NCBI RefSeq assembly: GCF_018128065.1
Contig: NZ_CP072360.1
Coordinates: 314,501-378,500, forward strand
Direction of reading: 5' to 3'
Source: Prevotella melaninogenica
Lineage (GTDB): Bacteria > Bacteroidota > Bacteroidia > Bacteroidales > Bacteroidaceae
Length of the DNA stretch: 64,000 nucleotides
Shown here piece after piece: positions 17,281-26,110 of the stretch (position 1 is the stretch's first letter; the number at the start of each line of letters is the position of its first letter). Made by a program: the position numbers and the translations under genes. The notes beneath the pieces are model-generated. The model had not been told where the DNA came from and did not search any database. It saw nothing but the letters and a program-made list of their open reading frames with translations.

Positions 17281-18636
17281 TTACAGACGACTAAGGTCCA
17301 ACTCCCAGCCAACTCTATTGAGTCTGCCACGCCAAACCTTTGTACCACAGATTATCCATAGGTATTCATCGCTATCAACGGTAGCTGTGAAAGCTGTTGA
17401 CGCTTGTAAATCTGTTGGATAAGTGAAAGACTTATCGCTCTTCCATGTGATACCTCCATCACGTGAGAGAAGCATAGAAGCTAAATTACCACTATTATCA
17501 ATACCTAATGCAAGGGCAGATTTATCATAGTTTACAACCGAAAGGCTCTTGTAAAGAGGAAGCAGGAACTTATTAGCATTACTCTCAACATAGTTCCAAG
17601 CTGCATCCTGTCGGTAAGAAAGCTTCGTCCATGAAACATTCTTTGTACCATTTGACAATGTTCCAACAAGCAGCACACGATACAAATCTGATGTAACTGC
17701 TGTGAGCGAAGAGTTAATATTGTTTGCTGGAAGTAGTGATGCATTACTGTCTAATGTCTCGTTAGTCCACGTAGCACCATTATCTTTTGAAGCCAACAAT
17801 GTTCCAGTAGTTGACAAGGCAAACAACTCTGCAGGCGATGCTGCCACTAACTGCTTCAAACTGCTGTTGGTTGCAACTGTTGTCCAACTGCTGCCATCTG
17901 TAGAGTTATATACCACACCATTATCGATAACGAAAAGCTTTGTACCCTGCACGGCTACGCTCTTATAAGCATTTGCTGTAAAAGTTTTGCTAAGCTTTGT
18001 CCAGCTGTTGCCATTGTCCTTTGTCGCAGCATAGCCAACCGTCTGACTACCATTCGTACCGAAGACAAATACCTTACTACCTGTACTAACAGCTTTCATT
18101 GCTGTAAACGACGAAAAGTTGCTGTTTGCTTGCAGTGCTTGCCAGCTGAACACGTTTCCCTTCTGCTTATGAACATTCACAGAAACCTTATAGTCCCGAT
18201 ACTCGCCTCCATTGTTTGAATAAACACGGAACATGCGAGGAGTACTAAAATTAATGGAATCATTGTTGCGGTAATAAGTATACTTCTCGTCAGTTGTTGA
18301 TTTTATAACAATGGTTCCGTTATTCTTTGCCACAACCTTTGCTAACACGTTGGCTGTCTTTGTACCGTATGGCAAAGAGTCAGGGTTATAAATCAAACCC
18401 TGAGCCTGATCAATATAAAACTTAACTTTAGCAGCATTGAACTTGCCTGTATAAGTACTATCGCTACCGTTCTTAGCAACGGTATCACGTACTTGTTTCA
18501 ACTGTCCCAAAGAAAAGCTCAAAATAGCTGTGTCTTTGTAACTTACACCATTGTTCTCGTCATCGCTATTAAGACAAGAAGTCATTGTCAAAGTAGCCAC
18601 CATTAAAGCTACAAGAGTATATATCTTATTACGCAT
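17281..18636 (-). CDS. DUF6242-like lipoprotein with BNR/propeller repeats
   Basis: A 451-residue predicted lipoprotein (MRNKIYTLVALMVATLTMTS then C). The N-terminal 150 residues (SYKDTAILSFSLGQLKQVRD..., YRDYKVSVNVHKQ) match the domain called DUF6242 in Bacteroidales. The rest has repeated Asp-box-like turns (ATKDNGNSWTKLS, NSTDGSSWTTV, ASKDNGATWTNET, SRDGGITWKSD), indicating a beta-propeller. Function is unknown; surface glycan binding or assembly is possible but not shown. It stands 28 bp before the PorG-like gene on the same strand and may head the envelope cluster. A TAAATTTG box lies at 18663-18670. Confidence 0.82.
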   Translation of the reverse strand: MRNKIYTLVALMVATLTMTSCLNSDDENNGVSYKDTAILSFSLGQLKQVRDTVAKNGSDSTYTGKFNAAKVKFYIDQAQGLIYNPDSLPYGTKTANVLAKVVAKNNGTIVIKSTTDEKYTYYRNNDSINFSTPRMFRVYSNNGGEYRDYKVSVNVHKQKGNVFSWQALQANSNFSSFTAMKAVSTGSKVFVFGTNGSQTVGYAATKDNGNSWTKLSKTFTANAYKSVAVQGTKLFVIDNGVVYNSTDGSSWTTVATNSSLKQLVAASPAELFALSTTGTLLASKDNGATWTNETLDSNASLLPANNINSSLTAVTSDLYRVLLVGTLSNGTKNVSWTKLSYRQDAAWNYVESNANKFLLPLYKSLSVVNYDKSALALGIDNSGNLASMLLSRDGGITWKSDKSFTYPTDLQASTAFTATVDSDEYLWIICGTKVWRGRLNRVGWELDLSRL

Positions 18637-18662
18637 CAGATACTAATAATTGAATTTAGCTG

Positions 18663-18691
18663 CAAATTTAATCAGAATTCTTCAGAATCAA
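18663..18691 (-). promoter_or_regulatory. Candidate promoter of the DUF6242 lipoprotein gene
   Basis: On the minus strand TAAATTTG (18663-18670) is preceded by TTG (18689-18691) with an 18-bp spacer, slightly shorter than ideal for the Bacteroidetes consensus. The start codon is at 18636, giving a leader of about 20 nt. Confidence 0.5.
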
Positions 18692-19423
18692 CGTCTTTAA
18701 CGAGGTTAATTATGTAAAATATCGAAAATAACTGCTTTTTTTTAAGTTTGTTTAGTAAGTATTGTCATAAGAACGATAAACTTGAAGAAAAATAAGGAGA
18801 AAAACACATTTTACCACCTTCTGCTTTCTTATTAGCTTAAACACAAATGTTTCAATAGCTTGCTTTTCTCGCAGACTCTTTATCTATCAACTCCAAACCC
18901 TATTCATTCATCGTCATTCAGCACAGTCTCTGAATGATCATTCTTCGTATTACGTTGCTCATCAATACACTTCGAAAGAGATAATGTAAATCACAATCGA
19001 AGAAGAAAAATAATGAAACGAGTTTTTCAAACGAATAATGTGCTTCCAACTAAAAGAACCTTTTGTAATAAAAATTCACAACTCCAAAACGTATTGAGGC
19101 TTAACAGCACTTGAATTAACGCCCAATTGGCTTGTAAAAGATGCCCTTTTGAGGTCTTACTAACGCCCTTTTGAAGTCCAATTAAGCACCTTTCACTTCG
19201 CATTCTCGTAACTAATTGATTACAAGAAACTTAAAGAGGCCTTAAAATGGGCATTTTTAATGGAGAGAAAAGTTTTTTGGATTAATTGTTTGTAAATATA
19301 TTTCGCACAGACATACGTCCTATTTACTTCTAATTTTTTGTTACGTTTAACCTACTCAGCAGCTAATATAGAAGAGGAAGACCGAAAGCTAACCAACATA
19401 TCAATCTTTTTCAAAGATAAAAA
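18692..19423. other. Intergenic region between the lipoprotein gene and pckA
   Basis: About 730 bp of AT-rich DNA without a credible gene. The part at 19125-19190 contains repeated GCCCTTTTGA(A/G)GTC modules, listed separately; the pckA terminator lies at its right edge. No RNA gene was recognised. Confidence 0.6.
19125..19190. repeat. GCCCTTTTGA repeat modules
   Basis: Two clear units of about 26 bp (GCCCTTTTGAGGTCTTACTA and GCCCTTTTGAAGTCCAATTA) with a weaker third unit on each side. No function is evident. Confidence 0.6.
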
Positions 19424-19459
19424 GAAAAAAACTCCCACCTACATTGCTGCAGATGGGAG
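19424..19459 (-). terminator. Terminator of pckA
   Basis: On the minus strand a 9-bp stem (19451-19459 with 19432-19440, allowing one G-U pair) has a 10-nt loop and is followed by a run of T (19424-19431). It lies 36 bp past the pckA stop. Confidence 0.85.
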
Positions 19460-19494
19460 CTGTAATTATTTATTCAGAAGTATTTCCGAAAGAC

Positions 19495-21108
19495 TTAGAG
19501 CTGTGGACCAGCTGCTACGAGAGCCTTACCAGCCTCGTTATTCTCGTACTTCTTGAAGTTCTTGATGAAACGTTCTGCGAGGTCTTTAGCCTTCTTATCC
19601 CACTCAGCTGCATCAGCGTAAGTGTCACGTGGATCAAGAATGTCAGTAGCAACACCTTCGAGCTGTGTAGGAACAGTGAAGTTGAAGTAAGGGATCTGTT
19701 TTGTTGGAGCAGCATCAATAGAGTGGTTCAAGATAGCGTCGATGATACCACGTGTATCGCGGATAGAGATACGCTTGCCAGTACCGTTCCAACCAGTGTT
19801 AACCAAGTAAGCCTTAGCACCACTCTGTTCCATCTTCTTAACAAGCTCCTCAGCATACTTTGTTGGGTGGAGCTCCAAGAATGCCTGACCGAAGCAAGCA
19901 GAGAATGTTGGAGTAGGCTCAGTGATACCACGCTCTGTACCAGCCAACTTAGCTGTGAAACCAGAGAGGAAGTAGTACTTAGTCTGCTCTGAATCCAAGA
20001 TAGATACTGGAGGCAATACACCGAATGCGTCAGCTGACAAGAAGATTACCTGCTTAGCAGCTGGACCCTGAGACTCTGGACGCTGGATGTTCTTAATGTG
20101 ATAAATTGGGTAAGAAACACGAGTATTCTCAGTTACGCTCTTATCACAGAAATCAATCTTACCATCCTTATCAACAGTTACGTTTTCGAGGAGAGCATCA
20201 CGTGTGATAGCACCATAGATGTCTGGCTCTGACTCCTTATCAAGGTTGATAACCTTAGCGTAGCAACCACCTTCATAGTTGAAGACACCCTGATCATCCC
20301 ATCCGTGCTCGTCATCACCGATGAGCTTACGCTTTGGATCGGTAGAAAGAGTAGTCTTACCTGTACCAGAAAGACCGAAGAAGATAGCTGTGTTTTCACC
20401 ATTCATGTCAGTGTTAGCAGAGCAGTGCATAGAAGCAATACCCTTCAATGGCAAGAAGTAGTTCATCATAGAGAACATACCCTTCTTCATCTCACCACCA
20501 TACCATGTATTGATGATAACTTGCTCTTTAGAAGTAACGTTGAACACAACAGCTGTCTCTGAATGCAGACCAAGCTCCTTCCAGTTCTCAACCTTAGCCT
20601 TTGAAGCATTGTAAACGATGAAGTCTGGCTCCTGATCGAAGTCTGCCTCTGACTTTGGACGGATGAACATGTTTGTTACAAAGTGAGCCTGCCAAGCAAC
20701 CTCAACGATGAAACGAATCTTCATACGTGTGTCCTTGTGTGTACCGCAGAAACCGTCAACAACGAAAAGACGCTTGTTTGACAATTCCTTCTTAGCGATA
20801 TCCTTTACAGCTACCCAAGCCTCCTTAGAAGCGCGGTGGTTATCATTGTGATACTCCTCTGAATCCCACCATACATTGTCGTGAGAGTTCTCGTCGTCTA
20901 CAATGAACTTATCCTTAGGAGAACGACCAGTGTAGATACCAGTCATTACGTTTACAGCACCAAGCTCAGTTTCCTGACCTTTTTCATAACCCTGAAGGCT
21001 CTCTTTTGTCTCTTCATTAAACAATACCTCGTAAGAAGGATTGTAAAGCACTTCTGTTGTACCTGTAATACCGTACTTTTCAAGTACGCTCTTATCAAAC
21101 TTTGCCAT
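19495..21108 (-). CDS. pckA: Phosphoenolpyruvate carboxykinase (ATP)
   Basis: A 537-residue ATP-type enzyme interconverting oxaloacetate plus ATP with phosphoenolpyruvate, CO2 and ADP. In Bacteroidales it usually runs in the carboxylating direction, feeding the fumarate/succinate branch. Motifs: [12 protein letters not shown], the substrate loop [16 protein letters not shown], the P-loop [11 protein letters not shown], the metal site [21 protein letters not shown], and the adenine-binding [17 protein letters not shown] near residue 440. Length and motifs are complete. It has its own promoter (21176-21207) and terminator and is divergent from upp. Confidence 0.97.
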   Translation of the reverse strand: MAKFDKSVLEKYGITGTTEVLYNPSYEVLFNEETKESLQGYEKGQETELGAVNVMTGIYTGRSPKDKFIVDDENSHDNVWWDSEEYHNDNHRASKEAWVAVKDIAKKELSNKRLFVVDGFCGTHKDTRMKIRFIVEVAWQAHFVTNMFIRPKSEADFDQEPDFIVYNASKAKVENWKELGLHSETAVVFNVTSKEQVIINTWYGGEMKKGMFSMMNYFLPLKGIASMHCSANTDMNGENTAIFFGLSGTGKTTLSTDPKRKLIGDDEHGWDDQGVFNYEGGCYAKVINLDKESEPDIYGAITRDALLENVTVDKDGKIDFCDKSVTENTRVSYPIYHIKNIQRPESQGPAAKQVIFLSADAFGVLPPVSILDSEQTKYYFLSGFTAKLAGTERGITEPTPTFSACFGQAFLELHPTKYAEELVKKMEQSGAKAYLVNTGWNGTGKRISIRDTRGIIDAILNHSIDAAPTKQIPYFNFTVPTQLEGVATDILDPRDTYADAAEWDKKAKDLAERFIKNFKKYENNEAGKALVAAGPQL

Positions 21109-21175
21109 TTCTTATAAATGTATTTAGTTGAAAATTGATTTAAACTATATTTTTACGTTGCATATAAAGACACCG

Positions 21176-21207
21176 CAAAGGTAATATAAATATTAAATTC
21201 ACACAAA
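21176..21207 (-). promoter_or_regulatory. Promoter of pckA
   Basis: On the minus strand TTTG (complement of 21204-21207) and TACCTTTG (complement of 21176-21183) are 20 bp apart, an ideal Bacteroidetes promoter. The predicted start near 21170 gives a leader of about 60 nt. Confidence 0.8.
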
Positions 21208-21296
21208 AATAGCGAAAAAAAAGTATCAAAGTATTTGCTTAGAAAGGTTAAAGAAATTAAAATAATAACGAGTATAACTATATTTGCAAATTAGAC

Positions 21297-21329
21297 TTTG
21301 CAAAACCTCGAATTTATTTCTTACTTTTG
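21297..21329 (+). promoter_or_regulatory. Promoter of upp
   Basis: TTTG at 21297-21300 and TACTTTTG at 21322-21329 are 21 bp apart. The predicted start near 21336 gives a leader of about 50 nt to the upp ATG at 21388. Confidence 0.8.
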
Positions 21330-21387
21330 CCGAAATTTTGCAGAGCAAGTTGCTAACATGCTTATATATAACACCTAAGATAGAAAA

Positions 21388-22047
21388 ATGGACATTATTA
21401 ACTTTTCAGAACAGAACTCTATCATTAATCAGTATTTGGCTGAAATCCGTGATAAGGATTATCAGAAGAATCGTTTGCTCTTCCGCAACAATGTTATGCG
21501 TATCGGAGAGTTCGAAGCTTTTGAGATTTCTAAGACATTGAACTACAAACCAAAAGATGTTGTTACACCATTAGGTACAGCTCAGGTTAATGTACCAATC
21601 GACAAGATTGTTTTGGCAACTATTTTCCGTGCTGGACTTCCTTTTCATAATGGCTTCCTTAACATTTTTGACCACGCTGGTAACGCTTTTGTAAGTGCCT
21701 ATCGCGAATACAAGGATGCAGAGCATCATGAGGTGGGTATTCACGTTGAATATCTTGCTACGCCTGACATCAATGGCAAAACACTCATCATCGCTGACCC
21801 AATGTTGGCAACGGGTGGTTCTATGGAGCTTGGCTACAAGGCTATCCTTTCTAAGGGAACGCCTCGTCACGTACATGTTGCTTGTCTTTTGGCTACACCA
21901 GAAGGCATCGCACACATCCGCAAAACCTTCCCTGAAGACTCAACAACCATCTGGTGTGCAGCGATTGATGAAGGACTGAATGAACATAAGTACATTGTTC
22001 CGGGCTTCGGTGATGCTGGCGACTTGTGCTATGGAGAGAAGTTATAA
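21388..22047 (+). CDS. upp: Uracil phosphoribosyltransferase
   Basis: A 219-residue salvage enzyme making UMP from uracil and PRPP. The PRPP-binding loop is IADPMLATGGSMELGYKAI and the C-terminal uracil-binding region is IDEGLNEHKYIVPGFGDAGD, as in bacterial UPRTases; ATIFRAGLPFHNGFLNIFD is also conserved. It has its own promoter and appears monocistronic. About 30 bp after the stop begins the remnant of an IS66 element. Confidence 0.95.
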   Translation: MDIINFSEQNSIINQYLAEIRDKDYQKNRLLFRNNVMRIGEFEAFEISKTLNYKPKDVVTPLGTAQVNVPIDKIVLATIFRAGLPFHNGFLNIFDHAGNAFVSAYREYKDAEHHEVGIHVEYLATPDINGKTLIIADPMLATGGSMELGYKAILSKGTPRHVHVACLLATPEGIAHIRKTFPEDSTTIWCAAIDEGLNEHKYIVPGFGDAGDLCYGEKL

Positions 22048-22075
22048 AAAGCTAAGACGATATTAAACTATTGTC

Positions 22076-22375
22076 TTGTTGTTTGATGTATTCATCAGTA
22101 TACCATTTTTTTAGTCCAAATGTACGAAAGGGTTTGGATTTAGCAAGGACTTCCTAAGGTTTATTGCAACGTTTTCTTCGATAACAATGAGGATTTATAC
22201 CTTGCTATATAAAGGACCATTTCGTCCCATCGAAGTTCATAAAATACAATGGATTGCTGCATGAATTTACCACTTAAACAACTCTGATTCATCTGCTTGT
22301 GATACACAGCAAAGTCGCAAGTTCCCAATGAAGCAACCTGATACGATTACGGGAATGATTATAGGTGACTTCTAT
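22076..22375 (-). pseudogene. Degenerate IS66 fragment (tnpB remnant and start of tnpC)
   Basis: The minus strand of this stretch aligns by eye with the tnpB-to-tnpC part of the two complete IS66 copies. At 22081-22096 the tnpC start region is recognisable (complement of CTGATGAATACATC). At 22157-22310 long identical blocks correspond to the 3' half of tnpB (for example the complement of TATGAACTTCGATGGGA, ATCCTCATTGTTATCGAAGA and ATAAACCTTAG). The match carries many substitutions and small indels, more than separate the two intact copies, and ends near 22375 before the tnpB start. It has no terminal repeats, so it is an old truncated relative rather than a recent deletion product. Confidence 0.85.
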
Positions 22376-22441
22376 GTCTTGTTGATTTCAAATATACATA
22401 AGTATTTGTAAATAAGTATTTTAAACTAATATAATTTCATG

Positions 22442-22474
22442 TCACACAAGTTTGTGCAACACAAACTTGTGTGA
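22442..22474. promoter_or_regulatory. Palindromic operator candidate
   Basis: A perfect 15-bp inverted repeat, TCACACAAGTTTGTG (22442-22456) and CACAAACTTGTGTGA (22460-22474), is separated by 3 bp. Its right arm contains the TTG of the -33 element for the following ATPase gene, so a dimeric regulator bound here would cover the promoter. No adjacent regulator gene is present. Confidence 0.7.
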
Positions 22475-22497
22475 TTACTGTTTTATTACTATATTTG
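22467..22497 (+). promoter_or_regulatory. Promoter of the ATPase gene
   Basis: TTG at 22467-22469 and TATATTTG at 22490-22497 are 20 bp apart. The -33 element lies within the palindrome at 22442-22474. Confidence 0.75.
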
Positions 22498-22523
22498 CAG
22501 TCGTAAGATAGACTAAAACCGTA

Positions 22524-23663
22524 ATGATTATGTGCAAGAAGTTTGTTTATGGAGTGGCGGTTTCTGACTATAACTTCATAGGAAGGGAGGCGGAAACAAA
22601 GCGCCTTATGAATGATTTCAGAGGTGGTATCAATGTTATTCTGATGTCTCCTCGCCGTTTGGGAAAGACTTCCTTGGTGATGCGTGTCTGCGATAAGCTA
22701 AAGTCAGAAGATATTATTACTGTGTATTTAGATATCTTTGGCTGTAAGAGTGAGTATGAATTTTACAATCGTTTGGCATCAGAAGTGTTGAGGCAGACGG
22801 CATCAAAGCAGAGTATTTGGCTTGAGGAGGCAAAGGAATTCCTATATAGACTAACGCCAAAAATATCATTCAGTCCTGAGCCAAACTCTGATTTTACACT
22901 TTCTTTGGGAATAACACCGAAGACACATACGCCTGAGGAGGTGCTTGAGATGGCTGAGAAGATTGCAGTAAAGAAGGGAAAGCATATCGTTGTTTGCATA
23001 GATGAATTCCAACAGATAGGTGAGATGGCGGATAGCAAGCAGGTGCAGGCACGTATGAGAACTGTTTGGCAGCATCAGAAGCACGTGTCTTACTGCCTTT
23101 TCGGTAGTAGACATCACTTGATGAGCAGTATCTTCCTGCATCGTAGTATGCCTTTCTATCAGTTTGGTGACTTGATCGTGTTGGATAAGATTCCAACGGC
23201 TGAATGGGTGGAGTATATTGTTAGTCATTTTGCAGATGGTAATAGAACCATCAGTCCAGCCTTAGCAGAGGAAATTTGCAGGTTCACAGATAATTATTCG
23301 GCTTATGTTCAGCAGTTGTCTTGGATCGTTTATACACAGAAGGAAGAAGGAGAAACGGTGGATGAAATCGATGTGAAACAGGCTACGGACGACCTCTTAG
23401 CTACGAATGAAGTGCTCTTCATGCAACTGGTAGAGCCACTTTCAGAGTATCAGCTTAACTTCCTACGTGCCATTACCTCTGGTGTTACGAAAGACTTCGG
23501 ATTGGCAAAGGTGCGAGAGAAGTACCAGTTGGGAAGTTACTCGAATATCAACCGATTGAAGACTGCCCTCCTTGAGCGTGACTTGATTGAGAAACGTGGA
23601 ACAGAATTGGTAATCACCGACCCAGTTTTTGCCAAGTGGTTCCAACGGAAAATGATGTTTTAG
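22524..23663 (+). CDS. AAA-type ATPase with winged-helix C terminus
   Basis: A 379-residue P-loop ATPase of the archaeal-ATPase-like (AAA/STAND-related) group common in Bacteroidetes. The N-terminal YNFIGREAETKRL box is followed by a Walker A variant SPRRLGKTSL at 42-51 and Walker B VVCIDEFQQ near residue 165; a sensor-like CLFGSRHHLM follows. The last 80 residues (TKDFGLAKVREKYQLGSYSN...VITDPVFAKWFQR) look like a winged helix. The role of these proteins is not established; some belong to defence or mobile elements. ATG 22524 or the ATG two codons on could be the start. It is monocistronic, flanked by an IS66 remnant and a very long hairpin, and has a palindromic operator candidate over its promoter. 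Confidence 0.85.
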   Translation: MIMCKKFVYGVAVSDYNFIGREAETKRLMNDFRGGINVILMSPRRLGKTSLVMRVCDKLKSEDIITVYLDIFGCKSEYEFYNRLASEVLRQTASKQSIWLEEAKEFLYRLTPKISFSPEPNSDFTLSLGITPKTHTPEEVLEMAEKIAVKKGKHIVVCIDEFQQIGEMADSKQVQARMRTVWQHQKHVSYCLFGSRHHLMSSIFLHRSMPFYQFGDLIVLDKIPTAEWVEYIVSHFADGNRTISPALAEEICRFTDNYSAYVQQLSWIVYTQKEEGETVDEIDVKQATDDLLATNEVLFMQLVEPLSEYQLNFLRAITSGVTKDFGLAKVREKYQLGSYSNINRLKTALLERDLIEKRGTELVITDPVFAKWFQRKMMF

Positions 23664-23685
23664 AGAGAATAGAAGTGAAGAAAAC

Positions 23686-23761
23686 AAAAGGCGTCAAGCC
23701 AATAGCTTATCGTATAGAGGAATAGTATGATACGATAAAAGCTATTGGCTTGACGTCTTTT
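23686..23761. terminator. Very long hairpin after the ATPase gene
   Basis: The arms 23686-23708 and 23739-23761 pair over 23 bp with a single G-U; an inner 7-bp stem (ATCGTAT with ATACGAT at 23730-23736) extends it beyond a 2-nt bulge. The outer end is A/T rich on both sides. It lies between convergent genes and is probably a bidirectional terminator, though larger than usual. Confidence 0.75.
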
Positions 23762-23803
23762 ATTTCGTTGTTGCTCTTTTTATTTCGTGACAGCTATGTT
23801 TTA

Positions 23804-24772
23804 TTATTTCGTTATCATCTTTCTTGATATGCGTAAGAGGATGGCAAAAAGGATGCAGGCAGAGACGAAACCAACGATGGCATCAATGAGATAATGCGCT
23901 TGGATATAGACTGTGGCACAGCAAAGGAGGAGATAGAGAGGTGCCAATGCTGCTAAGAACTTATAGTTACGATCGTGCCAAAGGAGCAACATACAGATGG
24001 TGCTGACACCAACGTGTGAGCTTGGGAAGGCTGCAGTAGGACGTTCTCCAGTGGCTTTGGCAGACTCAACAAGGTGATAGAAGATACCATCTGTGTATCC
24101 AGGACTTGGTAAACAAGTCTGGTTGTGATTGAAGTAATCGTGTATATTAGGGAAGACACCTGCTACAACGTTCTGCATACCTATTGCCTTGTAATAGAAC
24201 GTAGGACCAGCAACAGGCACAAAGAGGAAGACAATGTAATAAAGGAAGAACGAAGACAAGATGATGAAGGTTGCTCTGTTGAACTCCTTATAATACCATC
24301 CGAAGTAATAGACAGCTGTTGCGGCAATCATTGGATAATAGGCTGCATACCCCATATCGAATAACTCGCTGAAGACAGAACCAGGCAAAGCCTTTGAGAA
24401 GAGCAGAGCTGGTTGACAACCAAAGAGGTCTTGCTCCCATTGTGCAAAGAGATAGTCGAGGTTGGGCAGGTGCCTATTGATTTCAAACGTGTCAGGATAC
24501 CACCAAGCAAGCAGTCCTAACTGTACGCCAACACGTGCAAAGCGAGTCGCTCTACAAGGTACTATGCGATAGACAAGCCACATGGCAGCTGTCAACGCCA
24601 CGATGCGAAGCCGTCCGAAGATCATTGCCTGTGGGTTGTTTAAGGTGGTGTACATAAGGAAGATGACGATGAGTGTCAACAGCAAGTAAGCCATTACCAC
24701 CCACTCGTATGCCATAAGTCCTTTTACGGGTTTCTTTTCTAATTTGAATAAGTCTATGATGAAATGTTTCAT
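23804..24772 (-). CDS. PAP2-family integral membrane phosphatase/transferase
   Basis: A 322-residue polytopic protein starting at ATG 24772 (MKHFIIDLFKLEKKPVKGLM); the longer frame begins in intergenic repeat DNA. Six or more hydrophobic segments are visible. The PAP2 signature is AAFPSSHVGVST with the later AHYLIDAIVG, giving the catalytic His and Asp; the preceding basic motif is less clear. Such proteins include lipid phosphatases and, in Bacteroidetes, inositol-phosphorylceramide synthase-like (Aur1) transferases; the length and the YPxxAATAVYYFGWYYKEF region fit the latter somewhat better. It is 83 bp from the end of an epimerase gene on the same strand, across a GCCTAAT-type repeat. Confidence 0.8.
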   Translation of the reverse strand: MKHFIIDLFKLEKKPVKGLMAYEWVVMAYLLLTLIVIFLMYTTLNNPQAMIFGRLRIVALTAAMWLVYRIVPCRATRFARVGVQLGLLAWWYPDTFEINRHLPNLDYLFAQWEQDLFGCQPALLFSKALPGSVFSELFDMGYAAYYPMIAATAVYYFGWYYKEFNRATFIILSSFFLYYIVFLFVPVAGPTFYYKAIGMQNVVAGVFPNIHDYFNHNQTCLPSPGYTDGIFYHLVESAKATGERPTAAFPSSHVGVSTICMLLLWHDRNYKFLAALAPLYLLLCCATVYIQAHYLIDAIVGFVSACILFAILLRISRKMITK

Positions 24773-24784
24773 TGTTTTGTTGTT

Positions 24785-24845
24785 ATTGGGCCAATTGGGC
24801 TTATTAGGCATATTAGTCCAATAAGACCAATAAGCCTAATAATAA
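24785..24845. repeat. GCCTAAT-type intergenic repeat, locus 2
   Basis: Repeated modules such as GGGCCAATTGGGC, TTATTAGGC, AGACCAATAAGCCTAATAA fill the gap between the PAP2 and epimerase genes. Compare 8426-8487, 35185-35242 and 40478-40550. Confidence 0.65.
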
Positions 24846-24854
24846 TTAGCTATT

Positions 24855-25844
24855 TTATAGCCAGCCTTCTTTTTTATACCATTTTATCGTCTCTTTCACA
24901 CCTCGTTTGAGGTCATATTCAGGCTTATAGCCTAACTCCTCAATCGCAGGACGGATGTTACAACGCCAGTTACGTTGTTTTAGAATCTGGTATTTATCAT
25001 TGTTCAAAGCAGAAATCTTACCCGTCATTTGTCCGATAAGGTCGCCGAAGAACGTTACGACACGCAGCACCCATATCGGAGCTGTGATGCGGATCCACCA
25101 AGGGCGACCTAATTCCTCGTGGATGAGGTCGCTAAAGGTAGTACTCTGGTAGACATTACCATCGCTTAGGAAGTAGGCACTGCCCGTCTTTCCATGGTCG
25201 AGTGCGAGGAAAGTAGCCTGCACAACGTCCTTTACATATACAAAAGTGATATCTTGCTGTTTGTAGCCAACAGCAAAGTCGCTGTGTCCCTTGATACTCT
25301 TTGCCATCAGGAAGTAATCTTTCTCACGTGGTCCATATACGCCAGTTGGGCGCAAGATGACATAAGGGAAAGAAGATGGCAGCAACTGTTCAGCCTCTAA
25401 CTTACTCTTACCATAAGCCGTGTTAGGCTGTGGAGTATCTGTTGGCTCAATCTCTTTATAAGGTTGTTGCTCTCTGATAGCACCAAAGATACTAAGACTT
25501 GAGAGGAAAACAAATCGCTCTAATGGCTGGTGAAGGGTTTGAAGTGCCTCTGCAAAGTTACGTGTACCATCACGATTGACACGGAAGAAGTCTTCCTTGT
25601 TCAGACATTTCGTAACGCCTGCTGCATGAACAACATAGTCAAACTGATGTCCAGAGAGCTGTTCTTTTAGTTTACCGACAGATGAGAAGTCTAATTCTAT
25701 GAAATGAATACGCTCATCTTGTAGGTATTCTCGTGAGGAAGTACGGCGTACTACCGCCCAAGTTTCCATACCCCTGCGCAGTGCTTCCTCCACGAGAAAG
25801 GAGCCAATGAAGCCCGATGCGCCTGTTATAAGTATCTTTTTCAT
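24855..25844 (-). CDS. NAD-dependent epimerase/dehydratase family protein
   Basis: A 329-residue extended short-chain dehydrogenase starting at ATG 25844 (MKKILITGASGFIGSFLVEE). The Rossmann motif is GASGFIG, the catalytic YxxxK is YGKSK (NTAYGKSKLEAE), and a Ser-rich SSLSIFG precedes it. The closest general groups are UDP-sugar epimerases, 3-beta-hydroxysteroid-like and dihydroflavonol-like reductases, so the substrate cannot be named. The longer upstream frame (to 25955) crosses a TATCTTTG promoter box at 25869-25876 and is not used. Adjacent to a PAP2 membrane enzyme, it may act on a lipid-linked or sphingolipid-type compound. Confidence 0.85.
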   Translation of the reverse strand: MKKILITGASGFIGSFLVEEALRRGMETWAVVRRTSSREYLQDERIHFIELDFSSVGKLKEQLSGHQFDYVVHAAGVTKCLNKEDFFRVNRDGTRNFAEALQTLHQPLERFVFLSSLSIFGAIREQQPYKEIEPTDTPQPNTAYGKSKLEAEQLLPSSFPYVILRPTGVYGPREKDYFLMAKSIKGHSDFAVGYKQQDITFVYVKDVVQATFLALDHGKTGSAYFLSDGNVYQSTTFSDLIHEELGRPWWIRITAPIWVLRVVTFFGDLIGQMTGKISALNNDKYQILKQRNWRCNIRPAIEELGYKPEYDLKRGVKETIKWYKKEGWL

Positions 25845-25868
25845 TAAAAATTTCTTTGCAAACGTTTG

Positions 25869-25876
25869 CAAAGATA
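25869..25876 (-). promoter_or_regulatory. Candidate -7 box of the epimerase gene
   Basis: On the minus strand TATCTTTG fits the consensus and lies 25 bp before the ATG at 25844. No good -33 element is found at the usual distance. Confidence 0.5.
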
Positions 25877-25978
25877 CGAACTTTTTCGTTACTTTGTAGA
25901 AAATAACAAAACTCAAGTTTTGGTTTTTAGATGTTTTGTATAGAATGAAGTACATTGCAACTAAGTATCAAATCGTGT

Positions 25979-26043
25979 TGTCCGAACCTCTCGGACACGT
26001 GTTACGGCTATTCTGGACAATTTGTCCGAAGCCTTCGGACAAA
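25979..26043 (+). promoter_or_regulatory. Mutually exclusive hairpins upstream of rnr
   Basis: TGTCCGA/TCGGACA form a 7-bp hairpin (25979-25997). TTTGTCCGAA (26021-26030) pairs over 10 bp with TTCGGACAAA (26034-26043), but its first part can pair instead with GGACAA at 26015-26020. The layout resembles an attenuator or a repeat; no T-run or leader peptide supports either reading. Confidence 0.4.
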
Positions 26044-26110
26044 AGTGTTCGATGGTCTTTTGGACCACTTAAGATAACCATTACTTGAGCTTCAAACTAC
26101 TAATTCCACT

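Noticed and set aside
24773..24811. Longer N terminus of the PAP2 protein (MPNKPNWPNN...)
   Set aside because: It is encoded by the GCCTAAT-type intergenic repeat, and the ATG at 24772 starts a normal N terminus.
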